From contig JAIRNQ010000179.1 in the NCBI GenBank assembly GCA_031257955.1, forward strand, positions 1 to 7,586: 7,586 nucleotides of DNA, read 5' to 3'. The notes below the pieces were generated by a model. It made no database searches and had not been told where the DNA came from. It saw only the letters and a program-made list of their open reading frames with translations. Each line of letters begins with the position of its first letter. Positions within the stretch are counted from its first letter, which is position 1. Below are positions 1-6,340 of this stretch, piece after piece. This DNA comes from Deltaproteobacteria bacterium. GTDB lineage: Bacteria; Desulfobacterota; Desulfarculia; Adiutricales; Adiutricaceae. Both the position numbers and the translations under genes were made by a program.

Positions 1-15
1 ACGCTCTTCCGATCT
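1..15. other. Residual Illumina sequencing adapter
   Basis: The first 15 bases, ACGCTCTTCCGATCT, are identical to the 3' end of the standard Illumina TruSeq read-1 adapter. Read on the minus strand, the transporter gene runs straight into AGATCGGAAGAGCGT, the familiar adapter read-through sequence. This is technical sequence, not genomic. The exact junction is uncertain by a base or two. Any predicted protein that extends into it would gain false residues (I-D-R-K-S after the last genuine Trp). Confidence 0.93.
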
Positions 16-404
16 ATCCAAGGGCTGGCCAGGATCTTGTCCATCTCCTCCCAGGAGTCGACCAAATATGGACCGGCCAGGGCCCCGAGATCCGGTGTGT
101 AGTCGCCAAGGGTGCCCGAGTCGGAAAGCATTACCACGTTGGCCCCCATGGTGGCCATTTCCAGGCAGTCACGTTTTGAGCCCAGCTGGGAACTGGGGTA
201 GAGTTCCAATACCAACTCGCCGTTGCTTTTGGCCAGGGCCAACTCGGCCCATTTTTTGGCCAGCGTGTCGATGGGTTCGCCGGGGTGATTCTCGTAGGCG
301 ATCCTCAGTGTCACCTTGGCCTCGGCGACCGTGTCGCCCAGGCCGAGGCCGACGGCGGCTAGGGCTAGCGCGCAAACTATACACAACCAAAATCTTTTGG
401 ACAT
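16..404 (-). CDS. dctP: TRAP transporter substrate-binding protein, DctP family (3' part missing)
   Basis: Periplasmic solute-binding subunit of a TRAP transporter, which captures an organic acid and delivers it to DctQM membrane subunits (not in the window). The 129 complete codons start at ATG 404-402, preceded by a strong AGGAGG ribosome site seven bases upstream. Residues 1-29 form a Sec signal peptide: MSKRF, a hydrophobic core LCIVCALALAAVGLGLG, and an A-E-A cleavage motif. The mature part begins KVTLRIAYENHPGEP, the usual DctP opening, followed by KKWAELALAKSNGEL and LYPSSQLGSKRDCLEMATMG. Family members are about 320-340 residues, so roughly 60% is lost at the contig end and adapter. 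It lies downstream of pdxA and kinase genes on the same strand, so the likely substrate is a four-carbon sugar acid such as D-threonate or D-erythronate. That substrate is inferred from context only. Confidence 0.9.
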
Positions 405-629
405 GGGATATCCTCCTGACCGGGGCCTTTGGGGACGCCGGCTGAAGCCGAAGCCGGGTGAAGCCCGGATCTTCGGAAAATGTATGGGTAAGCGAATCAA
501 TATAATTCAAAATGTCCAGACCGTAAGGCCATTCGTGGCTGGTCCGTAGGTAGGCCGCCCGTTAAGCCGTGGGCTGGGTCGCCAATTTGGCCGCATAAGG
601 CCAATCGGGGCTGGTCCGTGAGAACCCAC
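405..629 (-). other. Intergenic leader between pdxA and the TRAP gene
   Basis: This 225-bp gap has no gene. Its pdxA-proximal half (about 524-629) is a tandem duplication, listed separately. Nearer the TRAP start it holds a 6-bp stem, CCGGCT (438-443) with AGCCGG (452-457), without a T-run. On the minus strand there is also a weak possible sigma-70 promoter: a TATATT-like -10 near 508-513 and a poor -35. I found no -24/-12 sigma-54 motif. The TRAP gene may therefore be read from the upstream operon promoter or from a weak local one. Confidence 0.4.
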
Positions 630-665
630 TTAAGTCTTGGGCGGTGCCGCCAATTGGGCGGCCAT
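524..665 (-). repeat. Diverged tandem duplication of the pdxA 3' end
   Basis: Two adjacent units of about 70 bp share order and sequence. The clearest part is a 24-bp segment at 524-547 and 596-619 that differs at only two positions (core GGCTGGTCCGT). Going upstream on the minus strand, both units also carry a CTTAA containing a TAA stop (630-632 in pdxA, 562-564 in the copy) and a segment encoding A-A-Q-L-A versus A-A-K-L-A. The copy thus repeats the last codons of pdxA, its stop codon and the 3' flank. Spacing is 72 bp at the 24-mer and 68-69 bp at the stop and the upstream ATG, so small indels have accumulated. Confidence 0.7.
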
Positions 666-1670
666 GGCGATGGCTTCGATCAGGGACTGGGGGTTGGCGC
701 GGCCTTCGCCGGCCTTGCCGAAAGCCGTGCCGTGATCGACAGAGGTCCGGACAATGGGAAGCCCCAAGGTAACGTTGACCCCGGAGAGCTTGCCCCAAGC
801 CTTTTCGTTTTGGTCGTATTTAAAGCCCACCAGTTTGGTCGGTATGTGACCCTGGTCGTGGTACATGGCCACCACGGCGTCGTATTGGCCTCCGAGCATT
901 TTGGAAAAGACCGTGTCGGCCGGGATGGGCCCCTCCACCGAAAGGCCGGCGGCTTTGGATTCGGCCACGGCGGGCCTTACTTCCAGATCGTCCTCGGTCC
1001 CGAACAGACCGTCTTCCCCGCAGTGTGGGTTTAAACCGGCCACGGCTATCTTGGGATCGCCCAAGCCCAGTCTACGCAAGGCTTGGGCGGTCAGATCGAT
1101 GACCTTGGCGATCCTGTCTTTCTTGGCCCGCTGGCAAGCTTCCCGAAGAGATACGTGGGTCGAGACGTGGCTTACCCTAAAGTTCCCGTCGGCCAGCATC
1201 ATGGCGTAATCGCGGGTGGCGGTTTTTTCGGCGTATATTTCCGTGTGTCCCGAGTAATGGAAGCCGGCGGCGTTGATGGCCGCTTTGTTAATGGGCCCGG
1301 TAACCGTGCCATCGACTTGGCCGGCCAAGGCCAGCTCGATGGCTTTGGCCACGAATTCAAACGAGACCCGGCCTTGGGCGGCGGTAACGGTTTTGTGCTT
1401 AAGTTCGCTTAAGGAAAAGTTACCAGCCTCCAAAACCTCGATTTGTCCATGCCCATAGCGTCCCTGGGCCGGATCGGCTAAGGGGGCAACGGAAATTCCT
1501 TCAATTCCCGAAAAGGCCAGGGCGTTTTTTATCAAATCCACCGTCCCGATTATCAACGGTCGGCAAATTTCGTAAACCCCTTTCAGGGCCAGGGCTTTGG
1601 CGGCGATTTCCGGTCCAACTCCGCCAGGATCGCCTAAAGTAACGGCCAGAAGTGGGCGTCGATCGGTCAT
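630..1670 (-). CDS. pdxA: PdxA-family dehydrogenase, probable 4-phospho-D-threonate/erythronate 3-dehydrogenase (PdxA2)
   Basis: Cytosolic NAD-dependent, metal-dependent dehydrogenase of 346 residues, the normal length for the family. It starts at ATG 1670-1668, with a G-rich ribosome site (AAAGGGGG) about 8 bases upstream. Family motifs in order: GDPGGVGPE (13-21), GHTE (141-144), THVSL (171-175), GLNPHCGEDG (212-221), MYHDQGHIPTK (269-279) and RTSVDHGTAFG (308-318). The metal ligands expected from PdxA structures are His172, His216 and His271. True PdxA acts on 4-phosphohydroxy-L-threonine in vitamin B6 synthesis. The PdxA2 branch oxidises 4-phospho-D-threonate or 4-phospho-D-erythronate, and the product decarboxylates to dihydroxyacetone phosphate. 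The 4-bp ATGA overlap with the acid sugar kinase gene argues for the PdxA2 role and for translational coupling. Sequence motifs alone do not separate the two roles, so that assignment rests on context. Confidence 0.93.
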   Translation of the reverse strand: MTDRRPLLAVTLGDPGGVGPEIAAKALALKGVYEICRPLIIGTVDLIKNALAFSGIEGISVAPLADPAQGRYGHGQIEVLEAGNFSLSELKHKTVTAAQGRVSFEFVAKAIELALAGQVDGTVTGPINKAAINAAGFHYSGHTEIYAEKTATRDYAMMLADGNFRVSHVSTHVSLREACQRAKKDRIAKVIDLTAQALRRLGLGDPKIAVAGLNPHCGEDGLFGTEDDLEVRPAVAESKAAGLSVEGPIPADTVFSKMLGGQYDAVVAMYHDQGHIPTKLVGFKYDQNEKAWGKLSGVNVTLGLPIVRTSVDHGTAFGKAGEGRANPQSLIEAIAMAAQLAAPPKT

Positions 1671-3043
1671 TGGTCGGACCCCCTTTCTCCGGAAGGTTCC
1701 TGGTCGGGAAAGGATTCGTCTTTACTGGAGCCCTTTTGGTTGGGCACCTTCGGGCCCGGTCCGGGGAGCGTTTGGTTGGCGCTTACCGGTGGCGGGTTTC
1801 CATTGGGGCCCAGATAGAGACGCCTCAAGAGTTCGCGGTCACCAAAGCCGCCGGATTTGGTTAAGATCGACCAGGGGCCGGCTTCCAGGAGGGCCACGCC
1901 TGGCTCCACCTCGGCCTTGAGCCAGCCGGCGCTGACACCCAGGGCGTTTAAGACGGCGTTGGCCGTGTCGCCCCCGGAGATAAACAGGCAGCCCGGTTGA
2001 AGCTCGGTTATGAGCGAGGCGGCCAAAATTCCGAAAGCGTCTATGATCTGTCGGCTGGAATGGAGGCCTTGACCTTGCCTCGGGGGGAGGTTCACGATCA
2101 AAGGCCCTTTGGTCAAAAGCTCTTCTGATTCTTTCAGTGAAACTGGCAAGGTTCCGGTTTTAACCCAGGCTAGGTCCAGTACCTCGGAGATATTTAGGGT
2201 GACCCGCTTTGCCCCTTCCCGCTCGACCAACACGTCCAACTGTTCTTTCAAAACGGCCGAGGTTGACCCGGCCAGGAACATGGTGGGTCGGGGCCCTCCG
2301 GCGTTGGCCAAAGGCGGCCGGAAATTGGTTCCGGCCTTTTCGCCTTGTCCCAGAAGCCGTCTGGAGAGGGCCCCAGCCAGCCCGGCCGATCCGCAAAGGA
2401 TGAGTCTGTCACTGGCTTCCAGCCCAGCCTCGGCCAATACGTCAAGATCGGCGTTGGTTTCGGCGTCGGCGGCCCAAAGGACCCTGGTAGTCTGCGAGCC
2501 TGGGAGAATGGCTTCCAGAACGGCTGCCGGGCCTTTTCTTACGGTTTCCAGGCCCAGGGAGCGGACCGGCAGGCCGTGGTTACGTTCGAGGACCGAAGAG
2601 AGGCGCGAATCGGTGACCGGGCGGAAGGGATCCATCGAACTCTCGCCCTCGCTTACCAAACAGTCGCCAACGTAATGAAGTCCGTCCCTGGTCACCCGGC
2701 CTAGGTCTGGGTAAGCGGGGGCCACCAAGGCCCCGGCCAGGTTTAACTCTCCCAGGAGCATGGCCAGTTCCCAGCCAATTTGGCCTCTGAGGCAAGAGTC
2801 GATTTTTTTGTAGATTATTATTGGCCGACCTTCCCGTACCAAAACGGCGGTCTTGCGCATTATTTCCCGGATGCAGTCGTCGGGCGCGTTCCTGGATTCG
2901 GTGTCAACGGCCAATCCCCAAACCCCTTCCAGCCGACCCGGCCGGTCAAGGTTGGCCATCTTTACTTGGCCTCCGCTTAAAAAACGCACGCCCGTGTCGG
3001 CGGCGCCGGTAAGATCATCGGCGATGATCATAATCTCCGTCAT
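1667..3043 (-). CDS. Four-carbon acid sugar kinase (DUF1537), probable D-threonate/D-erythronate kinase
   Basis: ATP-dependent kinase that phosphorylates a C4 sugar acid at O4, feeding the adjacent PdxA-type dehydrogenase. From ATG 3043 it is 458 residues. N-terminal substrate domain motifs: ADDLTGAADTG (9-19), KKIDSCLRG (79-87) and PAYPDLGRVTRDG (109-121). The C-terminal nucleotide-binding domain has CGSAGLAGAL (217-226), SGGDTANAV (356-364) and TKSGGFGD (395-402). I chose ATG 3043 because GAAGGA lies six bases upstream; ATG 3049 abuts that site, and TTG 3094 has no support. The protein normally ends soon after the SGGFGD segment. This one carries about 47 extra residues (412-458) rich in Pro, Gly, Ser and acidic residues. 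Pairing with PdxA2 favours DtnK/DenK over the OtnK branch, which works with other partners; which sugar acid is used cannot be read from the sequence. Confidence 0.92.
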   Translation of the reverse strand: MTEIMIIADDLTGAADTGVRFLSGGQVKMANLDRPGRLEGVWGLAVDTESRNAPDDCIREIMRKTAVLVREGRPIIIYKKIDSCLRGQIGWELAMLLGELNLAGALVAPAYPDLGRVTRDGLHYVGDCLVSEGESSMDPFRPVTDSRLSSVLERNHGLPVRSLGLETVRKGPAAVLEAILPGSQTTRVLWAADAETNADLDVLAEAGLEASDRLILCGSAGLAGALSRRLLGQGEKAGTNFRPPLANAGGPRPTMFLAGSTSAVLKEQLDVLVEREGAKRVTLNISEVLDLAWVKTGTLPVSLKESEELLTKGPLIVNLPPRQGQGLHSSRQIIDAFGILAASLITELQPGCLFISGGDTANAVLNALGVSAGWLKAEVEPGVALLEAGPWSILTKSGGFGDRELLRRLYLGPNGNPPPVSANQTLPGPGPKVPNQKGSSKDESFPDQEPSGERGSDQ

Positions 3044-3076
3044 GAGCATTCCTTCAGTTTGAAGATGGGATCGGCC

Positions 3077-3117
3077 TTCCCAAGAAAAGCCCAATGCCTT
3101 AAGGGGAATCTTGGGAA
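3077..3117 (-). other. Stem-loop in the kinase mRNA leader
   Basis: A perfect 9-bp inverted repeat, TTCCCAAGA (3077-3085) and TCTTGGGAA (3109-3117), encloses 23 bases. It sits in the predicted 5' leader about 22 bases upstream of the kinase ribosome site. A second pair, AAGGGGAA (3101-3108) with TTCCCCTT (3170-3177), would compete for the loop, and a small GAAAAAGGCTTTTTC hairpin lies between. There is no terminator-type T-run next to the stem. A role in leader folding or mRNA stability is possible but unproven. Confidence 0.35.
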
Positions 3118-3233
3118 AAAGTCTTAAAAACTGACCGGAAGGGGCCAGAAAAAGGCTTTTTCCTCAAGGTTCCCCTTTGGTATCGCCTGGGGAGTATAGG
3201 CGCGATTCGCTCCATGGGATAGACTTATAACTT

Positions 3234-3249
3234 TGCAACCCCCGTGCCA
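3234..3249 (-). promoter_or_regulatory. Sigma-54 (-24/-12) promoter of the kinase-pdxA operon
   Basis: On the minus strand the sequence reads TGGCACGGGGGTTGCA. It matches the RpoN consensus TGGCAC-N5-TTGCA completely, with the right 5-bp spacer. Transcription should start near 3222-3224, giving a leader of about 180 bases before the kinase ATG. The gene immediately upstream encodes a sigma-54 activator, and a palindromic candidate enhancer lies about 105 bp upstream, so all parts of an activated sigma-54 promoter are present. Confidence 0.88.
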
Positions 3250-3340
3250 ATGCCCCAAGGTCGGCCCAAAGGATCGAAAAGGGGAACCATTTGTGGCAAA
3301 AGTCTGTCTTGAACCTGGGGAAGGCTATCCAGCCATGCGT

Positions 3341-3367
3341 CATTTTGAAACGTTTTGTTTCAAAATG
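3341..3367. promoter_or_regulatory. Candidate enhancer (upstream activating sequence) for the PrpR-like regulator
   Basis: Perfect inverted repeat: CATTTTGAAAC (3341-3351), a 5-base spacer GTTTT, then GTTTCAAAATG (3357-3367). Its centre lies about 105 bp upstream of the -24 element and about 130 bp upstream of the expected start site, the normal range for sigma-54 enhancers. It is AT-rich in a GC-rich setting. The two half-sites, 16 bp apart centre to centre, suit a dimer of the Fis-type HTH protein encoded next door. That this regulator binds it is inferred. Confidence 0.7.
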
Positions 3368-3439
3368 TTGCGGTATGTTTTAGATTGTCGCGGTTTAGGA
3401 AAAGGGCAGGGGTTTTTGGGGGTCGGGCACCCGAGGCCT

Positions 3440-3460
3440 GGCACCCGGGGACTGGGTGCC
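3440..3460 (-). terminator. GC-rich hairpin after the regulator gene (no T-run)
   Basis: Perfect 7-bp stem GGCACCC (3440-3446) / GGGTGCC (3454-3460) with a 7-base loop, 43 bases past the regulator stop codon. No T-run follows on the minus strand, so a classical intrinsic terminator is not supported. It could stabilise the mRNA 3' end or weakly separate the regulator transcript from the operon. A further GGCACCC-like block at 3427-3432 adds some local repetition. Confidence 0.3.
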
Positions 3461-3502
3461 TGGGGCTTGGCCTTTGGGCGTCGGGCGCTTATGTCGGGAA
3501 GA

Positions 3503-5617
3503 TCAACCCAGGCGTTTCAGGCGACGCCACAGTGTCGAGCGGCTGATGCCCAGTTCTTTGGCCAGCTCCGCCTTGCGGCGAGAGCGCAGGGCCTCGGGGA
3601 TAACGTCGCGTCTGTTTTCCGGGGCCAGGCAGGGCGACGGCTCGGCCAGGGCGACCAGGCGGGAAGTGGCCAGTCCTTCGGCCAATAACGATTCGACCAG
3701 CTCAAGGCGTTTGGTGAAGCCGCCGGTTATGATGGAGAGCCTTTCGACCAGGTTTTTGATCTCCCGGGCGTTGCCCGGCCAGGGGTGGTCCAGTATGGGC
3801 CCGCTAAGCTTGGGGTCTTCCCAAAAAAGGGGATCCAGGCCCGGGTTAATCTCATGGGCCAGCTTTTGGAACAGTAGCAAGGGGTCCCGGCCCCGCTCCC
3901 TGAGGGGCGGGATGGAGACGGTCAAAACCCCAAGGCGGAAGTAAAGGTCCTTTCGGAACTTGCCTTGGCGCACGGCCTCGGCCAGGTTGACGTTGGTGGC
4001 GGCCAGGATCCGGGCCCTGACCGGAATCAGCCGATCGCCCCCGACCGGCAAGATGGCTTTCTCCTCAATGGCACGAAGAAGGCGGCTTTGAAGGTCCAGG
4101 GGCATTTCGCCAAGCTCGTCCAGGAAAAGGCTGCCGCCGTGGGCCAGCTCAAAAATCCCTTTCTTTCCTTCCTTGAGGGCCCCGGTAAAGGCCCCGGGCG
4201 CGTAACCGAAAAGCTCGCTCTCGAGTATTGAGGCCGGAAGGGAGGCGCAGTTTAGGGCCACGAAGGGAACCCGCCCGCCGAATTTGTGATTGTGGACGCT
4301 TTGGGCCAGCATCTCCTTGCCCGTGCCGCTCTCGCCTTGAATGAGGATGGCCGAGTCGCTGAGGGCATACTCGGAGGAAAGCTCCAAAAGACGCCGGAAA
4401 GCCGCGTCCTCGGTCACGATGTCTTCGAATCGGTACCTAGCCACGTGGCCCTTGAGGTAGACCTTCTGGCGCAGGTGCCTCTCGCTGGTTTCAACCTTCT
4501 CGGCCGATCTGGCGATCACGGCCAGCAGAGGCGCGTTGGGTTCGCCGGGTTCATTGTCCCCGGATTCGGGGGCCCCGGGGATGGGGCGAAAATCGAGGAG
4601 GTATCGCTGGCCGCCAATGTCCGTCAGTTGATCGGCCTGGGCCCGCCCGCTGGTAAAAGCCTGTCGAAAAGCCGGAAGGCCCTTCCAGTCAAAACGATCC
4701 AAGGGGCTGTCGCCGCCGTTGGGCCTGGAGGCCATGGCCGCCTGGTTGCGGTTGTGGACGGCGCCGGCCCGATCGAGGATTAACACCGGGTCCTCGAGAA
4801 CGTCAAGCACCGTCTTAAACTGTGAAAGGACGGCCAAGTGGCTGCGATGCTCCTCTTCCGCCCGGTTAAGCATGCTTAAGCGTTCCCTGGCTTCCCTAAG
4901 GGCGTCGGCCACGGCGTCGATGCCCGACTGGACCAACGCGGCGGTAAGGCCCAGCGCTTCGGCTTCCCCGGTTACGATCCGGTCCCCCAATACCACTTGT
5001 ATACCCTCGTCCATAAGGGATCTTAAGCGGTCGGGCACTTCGGATTCGTGGTTAATGGCCGCCAGACGCAGGTCCATCTTGAGGATGTCGCCCAGCCTGT
5101 GGGCCCCGGTCAAAATGTTCTCGAACCCGATTAAGCCCATGGGTCCCATGAACCCTGGCTTTGACTCCCGGAGAATGTTTAGGCTTTCCAGGATGTCGCA
5201 AGCGCTTACCCCAATCTCCACCACCGGAAGCCCCAGCGTTTTTATGAGCCTGGCCGTGCCCCCGCGGCTAATAAACATCTTTACCCCTTGGCCCATGAGG
5301 GCGCTGGCCTCGGCGAAACCCGCCGCCAGATCCCCTTCCTTGACGAGAATGGGCCAGCCCAAGTCATCGGACACCTTGGCCGCCAGCTCGGCCAAAGCCT
5401 TGTAGGGAGCGATAAAAGCCACCTCGGAAAGGGTGGGCTCGACCTTAACCGCTTTGGCTGAGGCCGAACCGGCAAGTATCTTACCTTCCGTGGCCTTCTC
5501 GGCAACTTCCCTCCTGGCCGTGGCGCTTCCGTCCCCGGCGATCCCGGTCGCGACGGGATCGGGGCCGGCTTGTCCAAGTAGGCAGCGTTGGGGTATTTTT
5601 GTGGGCTTTTTTGGCAT
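3503..5617 (-). CDS. Sigma-54-dependent transcriptional activator with PrpR_N sensory domain
   Basis: Enhancer-binding activator of 704 residues that should remodel RpoN-RNA polymerase using ATP. Domains: an Ala/Lys-rich N-terminal extension (1-62); PrpR_N ligand domain (about 63-235, including ISRGGTARLI and PVVEIGVSACDIL); short helical linker (236-262); PAS-like segment (about 265-370, VLDVLEDPVLILDRAGAV); AAA+ domain (about 397-625) with Walker A GESGTGKE (428-435), GAFTGA (475-480), Walker B SLFLDE (496-501) and sensor/arginine region RKDLYFRL (555-562); Fis-type HTH at the end (680-704, ELAKELGISRSTLWRRLKRL). All catalytic motifs are intact. PrpR_N proteins sense small organic acids (2-methylcitrate in PrpR). 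Here a threonate/erythronate-related ligand is inferred from the downstream kinase-pdxA-TRAP genes. ATG 5617 is the only in-frame ATG before PrpR_N, but its ribosome site is weak, so the extension may be partly untranslated. Confidence 0.93.
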   Translation of the reverse strand: MPKKPTKIPQRCLLGQAGPDPVATGIAGDGSATARREVAEKATEGKILAGSASAKAVKVEPTLSEVAFIAPYKALAELAAKVSDDLGWPILVKEGDLAAGFAEASALMGQGVKMFISRGGTARLIKTLGLPVVEIGVSACDILESLNILRESKPGFMGPMGLIGFENILTGAHRLGDILKMDLRLAAINHESEVPDRLRSLMDEGIQVVLGDRIVTGEAEALGLTAALVQSGIDAVADALREARERLSMLNRAEEEHRSHLAVLSQFKTVLDVLEDPVLILDRAGAVHNRNQAAMASRPNGGDSPLDRFDWKGLPAFRQAFTSGRAQADQLTDIGGQRYLLDFRPIPGAPESGDNEPGEPNAPLLAVIARSAEKVETSERHLRQKVYLKGHVARYRFEDIVTEDAAFRRLLELSSEYALSDSAILIQGESGTGKEMLAQSVHNHKFGGRVPFVALNCASLPASILESELFGYAPGAFTGALKEGKKGIFELAHGGSLFLDELGEMPLDLQSRLLRAIEEKAILPVGGDRLIPVRARILAATNVNLAEAVRQGKFRKDLYFRLGVLTVSIPPLRERGRDPLLLFQKLAHEINPGLDPLFWEDPKLSGPILDHPWPGNAREIKNLVERLSIITGGFTKRLELVESLLAEGLATSRLVALAEPSPCLAPENRRDVIPEALRSRRKAELAKELGISRSTLWRRLKRLG

Positions 5618-5620
5618 TGA

Positions 5621-5640
5621 CGTATTTACCCGTAAACGTA
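5621..5640 (-). promoter_or_regulatory. Small palindrome next to the regulator start, possible operator
   Basis: The core TTTAC-CC-GTAAA is a perfect 5+2+5 palindrome flanked by imperfect ACGT arms (plus strand ACGTATTTACCCGTAAACGT), ending 4 bases before the regulator ATG on the leader side. A TTGACC -35-like hexamer lies further upstream on the minus strand, but with no well-spaced -10. The position would suit autoregulation, though short palindromes occur by chance in AT-rich DNA. Confidence 0.25.
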
Positions 5641-6092
5641 AAGATTACGATGATAAATTAAATATTGGTCAATCGCCGGTCGCCTTCCCGTCCAACCGGG
5701 AAAGAGATCCGGACGGGGCAGAGACGGGGGCGGAACCCGGTCGGTTGGCCCCAGCGACTAGCCGGCTCGGCTTAGGGCTGGTCTATCGGGCTGTATTGGC
5801 TTTGGGCCTGAGAAGTGATTTACTATAACCACTATCTAGACTTAAGGCAAGCGTTACCAAGGACGCAACGATACTTGGGCAAAGAGCTCGAAATAACCGT
5901 TCAATAGTTGACAAGAGCGCAACCGTACCGATAAGTTAAGGAGTTCACAAGGAAGTTTTTATCCGGTGGAAAGAAAAGCGCGAATTTGCAAAGGTTCTCT
6001 GGCGATATATCCTTAAATGACAATGTTTTTGAATCTTTAGCCGATTGAGAGCCCATAGGACTGGGCCAAAAATTAATTCCGCTAAAACTATA

Positions 6093-6121
6093 TTGACAAC
6101 GTTTAGACAACGTGGTATCAT
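6093..6121 (+). promoter_or_regulatory. Sigma-70-type promoter with internal direct repeat
   Basis: TTGACA (6093-6098, perfect -35), a spacer of exactly 17 bases, and TATCAT (6116-6121, five of six to TATAAT). Expected start is near 6128. The octamer GACAACGT occurs twice, at 6095-6102 and 6106-6113, an 11-bp period (one helical turn), overlapping the -35 and spacer; that layout suits tandem binding of a repressor. It drives either a long (about 366-base) leader of the corrinoid gene or a separate small RNA. Confidence 0.6.
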
Positions 6122-6127
6122 ACATTC

Positions 6128-6276
6128 AATTATCCATATATACTATACTCATTAAATTAAAAGCGCTGCGGACAAGTCGTTATTATATAACGATTTGGTT
6201 GGTTTTGGATTAAAACCAAGGCTAACCATTTTCGCGTTGCCATTATACATGGTTCGTCCGTTTTTATTTTTATTTT
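6128..6276 (+). ncRNA. Candidate structured small RNA or attenuated leader
   Basis: Downstream of the 6093 promoter are two clear hairpins. TCGTTAT (6177-6183) / ATAACGA (6187-6193) extends to about 10 bp with a G-U pair. TTGGTTTT (6199-6206) / AAAACCAA (6212-6219) has a 5-base loop. A third, weaker stem AACCAT (6224-6229) / ATGGTT (6249-6254) is followed after six bases by a T-rich tract (6261-6276), an imperfect terminator shape. No open frame with a ribosome site lies in the segment. I do not recognise an Rfam family and see no cobalamin-riboswitch core. Ends are inferred from the promoter and the T-tract. Confidence 0.3.
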
Positions 6277-6340
6277 AAAATTCGAGATGTTAGCTCAAGA
6301 GATTTTTCCAGCGCCGAGCCTAGCCGGAAAATTCTGACGT

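Noticed and set aside
2109..2675. Long plus-strand open frames opposite the kinase gene, with similar frames opposite pdxA and the regulator
   Set aside because: Arg/Pro/Ser-rich shadow frames typical of GC-rich antisense strands, with no motifs or ribosome sites. The minus-strand genes explain the DNA.
3092..3094. TTG start adding 17 residues to the kinase
   Set aside because: No ribosome site, and the extra residues do not resemble the conserved N-terminus. ATG 3043 has GAAGGA at good spacing.
3099..3215. 38-codon leader frame on the minus strand (MERIAPILPRRYQ...) just downstream of the sigma-54 start site
   Set aside because: No ribosome site, it would begin only a few bases from the predicted transcript start, and it shows no attenuator-type codon run. 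Position is suggestive but support is too thin.
3439..3455. Second TGGCAC on the plus strand as another sigma-54 promoter
   Set aside because: There is no TTGC at the required spacing; the motif is simply the arm of the GGCACCC/GGGTGCC hairpin.
5685..5717. Overlapping inverted repeats as a terminator
   Set aside because: Stems are real but short and mutually exclusive, with no T-run on either strand and no gene end nearby.
5901..6125. 74-residue minus-strand open frame in the AT-rich region
   Set aside because: No ribosome site, no recognisable motif, and its 5' end lies over the strong plus-strand promoter at 6093-6121. Most likely a chance frame.
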